This document shows, piece after piece, positions 17,771 to 26,205 of a stretch of DNA of 64,000 nt. Below the pieces are notes generated by a model. It saw nothing but the letters and a program-made list of their open reading frames with translations, was not told where the DNA came from and did no database searches. The stretch is from an uncultured Bacteroidales bacterium (GTDB lineage Bacteria; Bacteroidota; Bacteroidia; Bacteroidales; Paludibacteraceae). A program made the position numbers and the translations under genes. Each line of letters starts with the position of its first letter. Position 1 is the stretch's first letter. The DNA lies in contig CAMHKW010000003.1 in assembly GCA_946185835.1 (NCBI GenBank), positions 37,611 to 101,610 on the forward strand. Reading direction: 5' to 3'.

Positions 17771-18562
17771 ATGAAACAGTTTCTACTTATTGTCAGCCTC
17801 TTGCTGACATCGGTGTGCTATAGTTTTGCCGCCGACATCATCATCACGCGCGAAAGCGGCAAGATAGATGCCATCATCGAGGAGGTATCGTCAACCGACA
17901 TCCGCTACAAGAAAGCGAGCAACCCGAAGGGTCCTACTTTCGTCATCAGTGTTAACGATGTCGCAAGCATCGTATATGCTAACGGCGAGGTGCAGGCATT
18001 CGAGAACAAGCAACAGCAGCCTGCCGCCGTTGAGCAGCAACCGGCAGCCAACACCGGCAACTACAACAGCCAATACAACAATGGTGGTTACAACAATGGT
18101 TATAACGGAGGTTATCAGACCCAACGCGGCAGACAAGCCTACAATCGTTATCAGAACCGGCAGAACGACCCCAACTTCGTTCCAATCGTGAAAATCAGCA
18201 ACAGCGAGTACGGCTATGGCAACCAAATCCTCTCACGCAACCAGTACATCAACCTCATCAGCGAGACCTGCTTCGATGCCTTCAACCAATATCGTGCGGG
18301 TTCGATGATGATAGGCAGCGGTTGGGGTTCGCTCGCTGGCGGTCTTACAGTGGCGCTCGTCAGCGGCTGGTTCTTCTGGCCCAGCTTCATCATCGGCGGC
18401 GTGTTTGCTCTGGCAAGTGTTCCTCTGCTGACAGTGGGCTATATCATGCGCGACAAGAGCGTGGACACCTACAACACCATCTGCGCCGGCAGAAGCGGCT
18501 ACTCGATGGAGCTTAAACTCAAAGGCGGCGTAGGCGGATTCGGACTCGCTCTCAGCTTCTAA
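17771..18562 (+). CDS. Envelope protein of unknown function with Asn/Gly/Tyr-rich linker
   Basis: The 263-residue product has a signal peptide (about 1-21), then a 60-residue beta-rich domain (ADIIITRESGKIDAIIEEVS, RYKKASNPKGPTFVI, SIVYANGEVQAF). Next come a low-complexity linker of Q, N, G and Y (about 78-130) and a C-terminal part with one or two hydrophobic segments (about 185-225). The N-terminal domain is also present in the next gene, so the two are paralogues there. I do not recognise a named family. It is separated by 30 bp from the next gene, suggesting an operon, possibly led by the structured region upstream. Confidence 0.7.
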   Translation: MKQFLLIVSLLLTSVCYSFAADIIITRESGKIDAIIEEVSSTDIRYKKASNPKGPTFVISVNDVASIVYANGEVQAFENKQQQPAAVEQQPAANTGNYNSQYNNGGYNNGYNGGYQTQRGRQAYNRYQNRQNDPNFVPIVKISNSEYGYGNQILSRNQYINLISETCFDAFNQYRAGSMMIGSGWGSLAGGLTVALVSGWFFWPSFIIGGVFALASVPLLTVGYIMRDKSVDTYNTICAGRSGYSMELKLKGGVGGFGLALSF

Positions 18563-18592
18563 CATTTTCACATATATATTTATCCACAAACT

Positions 18593-19693
18593 ATGAGACA
18601 TATCACTCTCACAGTCAGCTTGTTCGTATCCCTCTGCCTTAGCGCTGCGGACGTCATCATTATGCGCAACTCCACGCGCGTAGATGCGGTGATAGTAGAG
18701 GTGAACAACAACCAGATAAAATACAAGAAAGCCAACAACCCCAAGGGTCCGACTTTTATAGTGGAGCAGTCGGAGGTCAACTCGGTGATATACGCCAATG
18801 GGGAAGTGCAGGTCTTTACGAAAAGCAATACTCAGCAGGAGCAGACCTCACAACAGCAGTCTCAGCAGCAGGGTTATGGTCAGCAACCTCAGCAACAGGG
18901 TTATGGACAGCAGCAAGGCTATGGGCAGCAGCAAGGCTACGGGCAGCAGGGCTACCGGCAGAACGTGCCCGACTACGCAGCCATGAGTAAGGCAAAGCGG
19001 CAAGCACTAAAAGACGAGCGTAAGCAGAAGCGCGAGGCTAACCGCAAGCCGCTGCCTAACGCCATGATAGGCATAGGTATAGGTGGTGGTGCCACCATCA
19101 ACCGATATGTGATATACCCCAACGGTACGCTCGACTTCAACTTTGCCATCTCGGCAAACAAAAAATGGGCTATCGGACTATACACACAATGGTGTATCTA
19201 CGAAAGCTTGAACTTAGGACTGCAGTTCGTCAACGGTGACTACACCGAGAAAGCCTCATTTATATGGGGCTTGGGCGTCAACGCCAACTTCCGCAATGGC
19301 AAGGATTGGAACTCCGGACAGTTCGACTACTATAATACCAACAGAAGCACCCAAACCACATACGAGAGAAACGGCACTACCATATATCGTATGGTATACC
19401 ACCGCTTCCCTTGCTTCGGACCCGACCTGCGACTCGGCTTTGCCACCAAAGGTAACTTCTTCATGCTCTTCGACGTAGCTTTAGTGCCGAACAAATATCC
19501 GGTCATCACAGAACGCTACCAGACAGGCGACCAATGGCACTATTCAACCGTCAGAAACCAGATGGCAGCTACCGTGACCATGACCATGGGCTATTGTTTC
19601 AAGGTGCAGCCTGCAAAGAACGCAGAGAAGAAAAGGCAGAAAAAGCTACAAGAAAGTCTAACCCCAAAACCTGAGAACAATGAAATACAATAG
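18593..19693 (+). CDS. Envelope protein with QQGYG low-complexity linker and outer-membrane-like C-terminus
   Basis: The 366-residue protein shares its first domain with the upstream neighbour (VIIMRNSTRVDAVIVEVNNN, KANNPKGPTF, VIYANGEVQVF), after a signal peptide. Residues about 80-122 are repeats of Q, Y and G (QQGYGQQ units), a prion-like composition. A basic stretch follows (KAKRQALKDERKQKREANRK), then about 200 residues with alternating aromatic and polar residues that look like a small beta-barrel (MIGIGIGGGATINRYVIYPN, IGLYTQWCIY). The 3' end overlaps the next gene by 14 bp, so translation is probably coupled. Function is unknown. Confidence 0.7.
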   Translation: MRHITLTVSLFVSLCLSAADVIIMRNSTRVDAVIVEVNNNQIKYKKANNPKGPTFIVEQSEVNSVIYANGEVQVFTKSNTQQEQTSQQQSQQQGYGQQPQQQGYGQQQGYGQQQGYGQQGYRQNVPDYAAMSKAKRQALKDERKQKREANRKPLPNAMIGIGIGGGATINRYVIYPNGTLDFNFAISANKKWAIGLYTQWCIYESLNLGLQFVNGDYTEKASFIWGLGVNANFRNGKDWNSGQFDYYNTNRSTQTTYERNGTTIYRMVYHRFPCFGPDLRLGFATKGNFFMLFDVALVPNKYPVITERYQTGDQWHYSTVRNQMAATVTMTMGYCFKVQPAKNAEKKRQKKLQESLTPKPENNEIQ

Positions 19694-22181
19694 TTTTTTG
19701 ACGATAGCCGTATGTCTGAGTCTTGCAGCGTGCGACATGAACATACCGATAGAGAACACTCAGACGCTTAACACTATCAAGTTAGAGACGTTCACCGACA
19801 ATCGCGACGGTCAGGTCTACCGCAAGGTCAAGATCGGTAATCAGGTATGGATGGCAGACAACCTGCGTTACCTGCCAAAAGTCAATCGCCTCTCAGACCA
19901 AAGCACTACCGAGGCACGCTACTACGTATACGACTACGACGGCACCACCGTCAGCGAAGCCAGAACATATAAGACGGGCTACTCGCTATACAATAGCAAT
20001 GGCATACCCGAAGGACTGAATGTATACAAGACCGCCGGCGTGTTATACAACAAAGTGGCGACACAAGTAGCTCCGCCTAAGGGATGGCGACTGCCGACGA
20101 AAGCCGACTTCGAAGAACTGCAAGCATATCTGAAGAAATTAGCCGAACAAGAAGAGGGCTCTAATGAACACGTTTCTTATAATTCCGATATATATTGGTA
20201 CCAAGCCATAATGATGGGCGAGTGCAGCGAAGCTGGAAAGACACTCGGTTGGGAGAAGGCATCGATGAGTTACTTATGTACTGCTCCATATTACAATTAT
20301 TCAGGTTTTAACGCAGTGCCAAGCGGGTATCTATCCGGAAGTAATTGTTACGGCATAGGCAATACTGCTTACTATTGGACATCAGACGACGTAAGCTTCA
20401 GATTTCCTGAACGAGATGGATATACCTTTGTGACAAACAACACTGGCTATAGCATGTCGATACGTTGTATCGAAGACCCCAAAAGTCAGGGCGGAACGGC
20501 AGAGCAAGGTGTGACGCTGAACGTGTCGAAGACGGCCGTCACCTCGTCGACAGTCGACTATCACTTAGAGTTCAACGTAGGCGAGAACACCACACTGACA
20601 GGCTTGTATGTGCTTGTGGGCACCTCAGCGTCAGTAACGCTTGACAACGTTATCTCAGGAGCAAGCTACAACGTTGACAAAATAACAACCGGCAATTACA
20701 CATCCGACAACAGCGTCGGCGAACTGAGTGCTAACACACAGTATTACCTACGAGCCTGCGCCACCACAGCCACCAACACCTACTATAGCAACAGCGTGAG
20801 CTTCAAGACCTCTGCCGCAAGCACTACCGAAGGAGGCGCCACACTCAGCATATCGACTACCTCGGTAAGCTCGACCTCGGTAGGCTACCACATGGACCTC
20901 ACCGTGAAAGACAATACCACACTCACCGGATTATATATATTGGTTGGCACCTCGTCGACGGTCACCATCAACAACGCATCGAAAGGATTATCGTACTCCG
21001 ACGTGGGCAACCTGACAGCCGGCGACTACAACGACGATGACGTTGTCGACGAGCTTACAGCGAACACACAGTATTACCTACGAGCATGCGCCACGACGGC
21101 GTCGAACACCTACTATAGCAACACCGTGCCGTTTAAGACTACTTCCGGCTCGTCAAATCCTTCGGCACAGAGTATCTCGATAGCGGACTTCAAGAAACTG
21201 CCCGACAGCGACACCTACTATACCCTCTCCGGACAGATTTGGATGGTGTATAACTCCACGTATGGCAACATCTACCTCGCCGACGAGACAGGTCTGCTGC
21301 CTGTGTACGGACTCACCGCCACACAGCAAACGACCAACGACCAGTCGTACTCATCGCTCGGTCTATATGAAGCCGATTATATCACTATCTGTGCTAAGAA
21401 ATCCACATTCACCGGCGGACTGATAGAGGCACAAGGAGCATATTTCATCAGCAAAGACGAAAGATCGAGTACTTCCACCTACAGCTATGCACTCGAGCCA
21501 ACCACAAAACACGAATTGGCAATCAACGAACTCGGTTATATAAATGTCTATCCTTACCAGGGCTCTGACTATGCCGAAGTAAGTTTCTTTTTAAATGAGA
21601 AGGACGACTATCGTAAACATTTATGGATTAAAATTTACTGCGACAAAATTGACGAGACACACGTACTGGAAGAAGGCACTTTCTATGTAAGTATCAACCC
21701 TTCGTATCATTGGGCTTGCGTTGGTAGCAAAGGTAATAATTTGGGAGGATACGACGATCCGACAAGTCTTGTCACTCAGACGCAGCCATACTTCGGATAT
21801 CACGCCCCATTCTACTTCACTTCAGGCAGCGTGAAGTCGACCAAGTCGGGCAGCAACACCATCCTCGAAGTCGACCTGACGAGTTATAACGGTTCTACAC
21901 TCAAGCAGACGTTCACTGTTGACCTGAAGAGCAACGTGAGTGGCAGCGAGAGCTCGCCCGCACGAACACCTCAGCAGATGCTGCATTGGATGAAACGGCT
22001 GCACCTGCAAGCCGACCAACGCGACATGCAACATAGCGATGAGCCATACGACCAACAACGCTTCAGCGGAAGAAAACAACAAGGCGACGTTCGCAGCCTT
22101 AAAGATACTGAACTACAGCTGAAACCTTGGGTACCGGGGAGGTTAAAACAACTCGAGTGCCCTACGCAAACTGACTTCTAA
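19680..22181 (+). CDS. FISUMP-domain lipoprotein with two fibronectin-like repeats and an OB-fold
   Basis: The lipoprotein signal ends in LAAC (Cys19). Residues about 35-265 form a Fib_succ_major (FISUMP) domain: DGQVYRKVKIGNQVWMADNL and PPKGWRLPTKADFEEL. Two tandem beta-sandwich repeats of about 95 residues follow (280-480), each ending in NTQYYLRACATTA. Then comes an OB-fold-like domain starting SISIADFKKLPDSDTYYTLS. Such proteins are surface-exposed and of unknown function in gut Bacteroidales. The last 75 codons (from about 21950) are rich in Arg, Gln, His and Trp, unlike the rest. Other frames there read more naturally, so the 3' end may be frameshifted. Confidence 0.8.
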   Translation: MKYNSFLTIAVCLSLAACDMNIPIENTQTLNTIKLETFTDNRDGQVYRKVKIGNQVWMADNLRYLPKVNRLSDQSTTEARYYVYDYDGTTVSEARTYKTGYSLYNSNGIPEGLNVYKTAGVLYNKVATQVAPPKGWRLPTKADFEELQAYLKKLAEQEEGSNEHVSYNSDIYWYQAIMMGECSEAGKTLGWEKASMSYLCTAPYYNYSGFNAVPSGYLSGSNCYGIGNTAYYWTSDDVSFRFPERDGYTFVTNNTGYSMSIRCIEDPKSQGGTAEQGVTLNVSKTAVTSSTVDYHLEFNVGENTTLTGLYVLVGTSASVTLDNVISGASYNVDKITTGNYTSDNSVGELSANTQYYLRACATTATNTYYSNSVSFKTSAASTTEGGATLSISTTSVSSTSVGYHMDLTVKDNTTLTGLYILVGTSSTVTINNASKGLSYSDVGNLTAGDYNDDDVVDELTANTQYYLRACATTASNTYYSNTVPFKTTSGSSNPSAQSISIADFKKLPDSDTYYTLSGQIWMVYNSTYGNIYLADETGLLPVYGLTATQQTTNDQSYSSLGLYEADYITICAKKSTFTGGLIEAQGAYFISKDERSSTSTYSYALEPTTKHELAINELGYINVYPYQGSDYAEVSFFLNEKDDYRKHLWIKIYCDKIDETHVLEEGTFYVSINPSYHWACVGSKGNNLGGYDDPTSLVTQTQPYFGYHAPFYFTSGSVKSTKSGSNTILEVDLTSYNGSTLKQTFTVDLKSNVSGSESSPARTPQQMLHWMKRLHLQADQRDMQHSDEPYDQQRFSGRKQQGDVRSLKDTELQLKPWVPGRLKQLECPTQTDF

Positions 22182-22357
22182 CAGCCGACTTGGTTAATCG
22201 CTGATTTATTAACCGCTAAGCGTGTTTAACCGCAGATTTTACAGATGAAACAGATTTATACAGATTTTCTGATTGTCTGTCGATTAAGCGGGCTAACCTC
22301 TAACAGCAAAGCGGGCTAAGAAAACACAAATTATAATCAATTAGCCATAAATTATTC

Positions 22358-22621
22358 ACTGAAGTTTCCCGCTCGTTTCATAATGCTCTTATATAACAAA
22401 TTTATTGCCAAATTATTCTACTCCGCCTGATAACTGATTGATTATCTGAAAAAAAAAGAAATATCCTTTAGCCTGTTTCCACATTTTTAAAATTCAATGT
22501 AATTGATTATATCACAACGAGTTAATAAGGACTCACTCCTGTCATCTTCCTGTCATCTTCCTGTCAAGAACGAGTAATGATACTTTTTGACAATGGATTA
22601 ACCGAAGTGGGAAACTTTAGT
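22358..22621. mobile_element. MITE-like element with terminal inverted repeats and 5-bp target duplication
   Basis: The left end reads ACTGAAGTTTCCCGCT and the reverse complement of the right end reads ACTAAAGTTTCCCACT: 14 of 16 positions match. The element is flanked directly by TATTC at 22353-22357 and TATTC at 22622-22626. Its 264 bp hold no reading frame for a transposase. It contains a short tandem repeat (CTGTCATCTTC, 2.5 copies) near 22539-22566. Confidence 0.65.
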
Positions 22622-22736
22622 TATTCATAAATTTTTTATATTAAGTCGGTGAAGTCTCGTTATAGTCTAAGGGTAAAACAATGCAAACAATGCAAACGAT
22701 GCATAAAACTGTAGCGAGCGAACTTAGCAGCGGGTA

Positions 22737-22755
22737 CGCCGGTTTGTAACCGGCG
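22737..22755 (-). repeat. Palindromic REP-like repeat, copy 4 (reverse orientation)
   Basis: CGCCGGTT, TGT, AACCGGCG. GGGTA precedes it instead of TACCC following it, so it lies opposite to the other copies. Confidence 0.8.
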
Positions 22756-22856
22756 AAAAAAACAAAGTTTCATGCAGACAGACACAAGGTCAGTTCCTAC
22801 ATTTGTCCTTCTGCATAACCTCTAACATGTATAACCTCTAACATCAATTTAACAAT

Positions 22857-23306
22857 ATGAAGACTAAATCTTTTACCTTACTTGCCGCCATGTTAATGTT
22901 TCTGAGTTCGTGCGGCAACTTCAACCTCACTGGCGGGGGTAGCAGTTCCTCGTCGAAAGGCTATGCACCCACGTCGATACCATCGGGTAAGACACTGAGT
23001 GGGGCGAGCGTATACTTCAACTTCGGCTATAATAGTATTGGGCTTACCAATTACTCGACCACATTGGGGTATGTGAATTTCGTGGGCACGCCTTCGGTAA
23101 CGTATACCAAGACGTCGGACAACAGTGCCACATTACGTTGAAGCGCCACCATCTACAACGATGGTCGCTACAGCATGTCCCGCGACTCGTATACCGAGAC
23201 GCATTCGGGTAACGTGACGCTGTACTTCGTCTCGCCCTCCGAAGGCTACGCCTCCGGCACAGAAGACGGCAGCTCGAAGTCCGACTCGCACTTCACACTG
23301 CTGTAG
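22857..23306 (+). pseudogene. Small lipoprotein gene interrupted by an in-frame TGA
   Basis: The first 94 codons encode a lipoprotein (signal ending LSSC) with a Ser/Gly linker and a beta-rich domain. A TGA at 23139-23141 stops it. The same frame then continues without a stop for another 54 codons to TAG at 23304-23306, in coding-like composition (SATIYNDGRYSMSRDSYTET, GNVTLYFVSPSEGYASG). The simplest explanation is a nonsense mutation, perhaps of a Trp codon (TGG to TGA). Readthrough or an assembly error would also fit. The uninterrupted product would be 149 residues. I do not recognise the family. Confidence 0.65.
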
Positions 23307-23587
23307 CCAGCCGACGAAGTACAGAAAACGTCGCATACTATTATCAGAAAGCGTCGCGTCATATTATGATATGAGATTCGCGTCATATTATGATATGAGA
23401 ATATAATATGAGACGAGTCGAAGCCTCGTCTCTACGCAGACGGCTGCTGCCGCCGGTTACAAATCTACGTACCCAACTTCGGGATCTCGGGATGTCGGGA
23501 TTTTGGAATATCGGGATATCGGGATATCGGGATATCGGGATCTCGACCTTATGACATCACTCCATCAAAACAAACATCAACCACACA
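23307..23587. repeat. Intergenic repeats: 24-nt direct repeat, hairpin, REP-like copy 5 and octamer array
   Basis: A 22-nt sequence beginning CGCGTCATATTATGATATGA occurs at 23355-23376 and again at 23379-23400. A hairpin GAGACGAG (23410) with CTCGTCTC (23425) follows. A decayed copy of the palindromic repeat, with an intact left arm CGCCGGTT, lies at 23451-23469. Octanucleotide units (GGGATATC type) fill 23479-23546. Confidence 0.75.
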
Positions 23588-26173
23588 ATGAAAAAACTCA
23601 TTATCATCTTGGCAACCGCATTGCTATCGTTTAACTGCGTGTCTGCCAAAACCATCAGCGTCAGTTTGGATGGTTCGAAAACGCTAAGTCAAGCTATTCT
23701 GTCTCAGACCGAGAGTCTGATGGACGTCACCACACTCAATGTTAGCGGCACTCTCACCAATGCCGACTACGAGACGTTATTGATGCTCAGCGCGCTCGAC
23801 ACTCTCGACCTGAGAAATACAGGTATCACAACCATACGTGGTTTCCAAGGGCTTAATATAAGCACCGTAATGCTACCTGAGTCGGCACGTACAATCGGAC
23901 GCAACGCCTTCGAGAGTTGTAAAAAACTAAAAAACATCAACCTCAGTCGGATAGAGCATGTTCGTTATCGTGCTTTCTACGAGTGCGAGCAACTGCAGTC
24001 GGTTGACTTGAATAACTGCGTGGTGGTCGACACCTTAGCCTTCTCGAAGTGTTCAAGTCTCGAGACCATTGACATGCCTAAAGTCAGACGTGTAGTAGAA
24101 GGTGCTTTCTGTCCGGAGGATGATATCGACAAGACTAAGCTTCGGAGTGTCAACATGCCGGTAGTGACTTTTATTGGACAGAAAGCTTTTCGCAAATGTC
24201 TGTATTTAGAGCAGATCAACATGCCGTTGGTCGACTCTATCGGTCATGAAGCTTTTCATAAATGCTACAGCCTCACGAACATAGACATAAGCAATGCCAC
24301 CTATATAGAAAACGATGCCTTTAAAATCGACGACGACTACAACATGACGTCTAAGTTGACGACAGTGCGTTTGTGCGACCAACTACAAGTGATACCTTCG
24401 GGTTGCTTTGATGGCTGCAAACAGCTAAAAGATGTAAACTTACCATCCGGGCTCAAACGGATTGAAGATGGTGCTTTCTTCAACTGCCCTATCGACACCC
24501 TCGATCTGCCCGAAGGTGTAACCTATATAGGCCATAACATAACAAACAAAGCCAAAGTTATCTACATACCTTCAAGCACCCTTTCGTTAGGTTCACTGCA
24601 ACGAAACGATATCTTGAAGACCGTCTATTGCAGAATAGTAACGCCTATAGAGCTAATCAACGAGTGGTTTGAGTTATTCAACGAACAGGTCATACAAAAC
24701 GCAGTGCTCTATGTCCCTGCCATCAGTGTGGAAGCATACAAATTAAGCCCGACATGGTATAAGTTTGGCCATATCCTTCCGCTGTATTACACTCTCAATA
24801 GTCTAAATATTGTATCGGACTTCACCCTATCCGACTTTAGCACTCTTTCTTCTAACCCCGACCTTAGCATATCAGCGAACGGTCACCTTACTATCAACAG
24901 CAAGCAGTCGCTGAGTGTCGGGAAGTTTGCAGCGTCTGTTGTGTTCGACGATTGGCAACACACCCCGGGGTGGCCTACACTGCTTCACGCCAGTGCCATC
25001 AGTGCCAACGAATTATCTATCAACGTTACACCTCGACCAGGCAGATGGGCTTTCATCTCGTTCCCATTCGATGTTGACCTATCATCGATAGAGTACACTG
25101 CCAATATCCCATGGGTGATACGCGAATATTCGGGAGCCAACCGCGCTTCGGGTAACGGCGACACATGGATGAATGTAGCAAACAACGGCGTACTGCAAGC
25201 GGGGCAAGGATATATCATATTTGATGAGACATACTATGACAATAATAATAACTCTATAATAGGCGACTTCTGCTTCAAGGCTATCGACAATGCGAAGAAG
25301 AACAATATTTTCTCACAACAAGACATAACCATTCCTCTAAGCCACTACCCTGCTTCACGTCCGCACAATGCCAACTGGAACCTTATTGGCAATCCTTTCC
25401 TCGCTTATATCTCCATCTCCGAGCTCGACTACACCGCACCTATCACCATTTGGGATGGTGAAAAATATAAGGTCTATTCCCCGCTCGACGACACTTATTA
25501 CATGCACCCTCTCGAAGCATTCTTCGTGCAAGCACCTGATGACGTAAATCAGATTACGTTTAACGCCGACGCATGTCGCCATTCGGCAGCAAGCGAAGTA
25601 CAACCTGTCATCGGTAGTGCACATGTGGCAAGCAGTAGCACTATCGGCAACAAGCGTGAGGTCTTTAATATCACCTTGTCTTACAACGAACACTCTGACC
25701 ACACACGTGTGGTCTTCAATTCAGAGGCTCGAGCCGATTACGAGCTCGAGCGTGATGCCGCCAAGATGTTTGCTGCTGCATCCTCTGTCGCTGAGATATA
25801 CATAATAGACAACGGAGTGCAATATGCTATCGACGAGCGCCCTGAGACAAAGAGCGTAGACTTAGGCATGTGTCTGCCTGAGGACGGACAATATACTATA
25901 AGCATGCAACGCAAACGCACCGACCGCAAGGTTATGCTCACAGACAACGAGACTAACACCACTGTTGACATAACGAAAGAGCAGTATACTTTCAGTGCAC
26001 GCAAAGGCACCAATAATAAACGCTTCACGCTTCGGTTTGCACCGGCTGTGGTGTCAGCCCTTGAGGACAATGCTGTCAACAATGCCAAAGCTCGCAAAAT
26101 ACTGAAAGGCGGACATGTAGTAATCCAGATGCCCAATGGCAAGACATACAGCATAGGAGGGCAAGAATTGTAA
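23588..26173 (+). CDS. BspA-like leucine-rich-repeat surface protein
   Basis: The 861-residue protein has a signal peptide (to about 20) and an LRR_5/BspA-type repeat region (about 75-345). Each repeat has the pattern of a strand ending in I-x-x-x-A-F-x-x-C-x-x-L, for example IGRNAFESCKKLKNINL and IGHEAFHKCYSLTNIDI. The second half (about 400-830) has no LRRs and contains beta-rich segments such as GRWAFISFPFDVDL and NWNLIGNPFLAYIS, typical of large secreted Bacteroidales proteins. The C-terminus, ARKILKGGHVVIQMPNGK then TYSIGGQEL, resembles the tails of three other giant proteins here. BspA-like proteins mediate adhesion. The 32-bp gap to the next gene suggests co-transcription. Confidence 0.85.
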   Translation: MKKLIIILATALLSFNCVSAKTISVSLDGSKTLSQAILSQTESLMDVTTLNVSGTLTNADYETLLMLSALDTLDLRNTGITTIRGFQGLNISTVMLPESARTIGRNAFESCKKLKNINLSRIEHVRYRAFYECEQLQSVDLNNCVVVDTLAFSKCSSLETIDMPKVRRVVEGAFCPEDDIDKTKLRSVNMPVVTFIGQKAFRKCLYLEQINMPLVDSIGHEAFHKCYSLTNIDISNATYIENDAFKIDDDYNMTSKLTTVRLCDQLQVIPSGCFDGCKQLKDVNLPSGLKRIEDGAFFNCPIDTLDLPEGVTYIGHNITNKAKVIYIPSSTLSLGSLQRNDILKTVYCRIVTPIELINEWFELFNEQVIQNAVLYVPAISVEAYKLSPTWYKFGHILPLYYTLNSLNIVSDFTLSDFSTLSSNPDLSISANGHLTINSKQSLSVGKFAASVVFDDWQHTPGWPTLLHASAISANELSINVTPRPGRWAFISFPFDVDLSSIEYTANIPWVIREYSGANRASGNGDTWMNVANNGVLQAGQGYIIFDETYYDNNNNSIIGDFCFKAIDNAKKNNIFSQQDITIPLSHYPASRPHNANWNLIGNPFLAYISISELDYTAPITIWDGEKYKVYSPLDDTYYMHPLEAFFVQAPDDVNQITFNADACRHSAASEVQPVIGSAHVASSSTIGNKREVFNITLSYNEHSDHTRVVFNSEARADYELERDAAKMFAAASSVAEIYIIDNGVQYAIDERPETKSVDLGMCLPEDGQYTISMQRKRTDRKVMLTDNETNTTVDITKEQYTFSARKGTNNKRFTLRFAPAVVSALEDNAVNNAKARKILKGGHVVIQMPNGKTYSIGGQEL

Positions 26174-26205
26174 ATGTTTTAATGTTCTAATGTTTTAATA
26201 GTTCT

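Larger units (their letters stand above)
22182..22856. other. Long intergenic region with MITE and dispersed repeats
   Basis: No protein gene is visible. The first part has the dispersed phrase AACCGCAGATTTTACAGAT, also present near 11955. A MITE-like element occupies 22358-22621. After it come a short 9-nt tandem repeat (AAACAATGC units near 22680) and a palindromic repeat at 22737-22755. No consensus promoter was seen before the gene at 22857. Confidence 0.6.

Noticed and set aside
23139..23141. Selenocysteine or reassigned UGA
   Set aside because: I saw no SECIS-like hairpin directly after the codon and other genes here use TGA as a normal stop.
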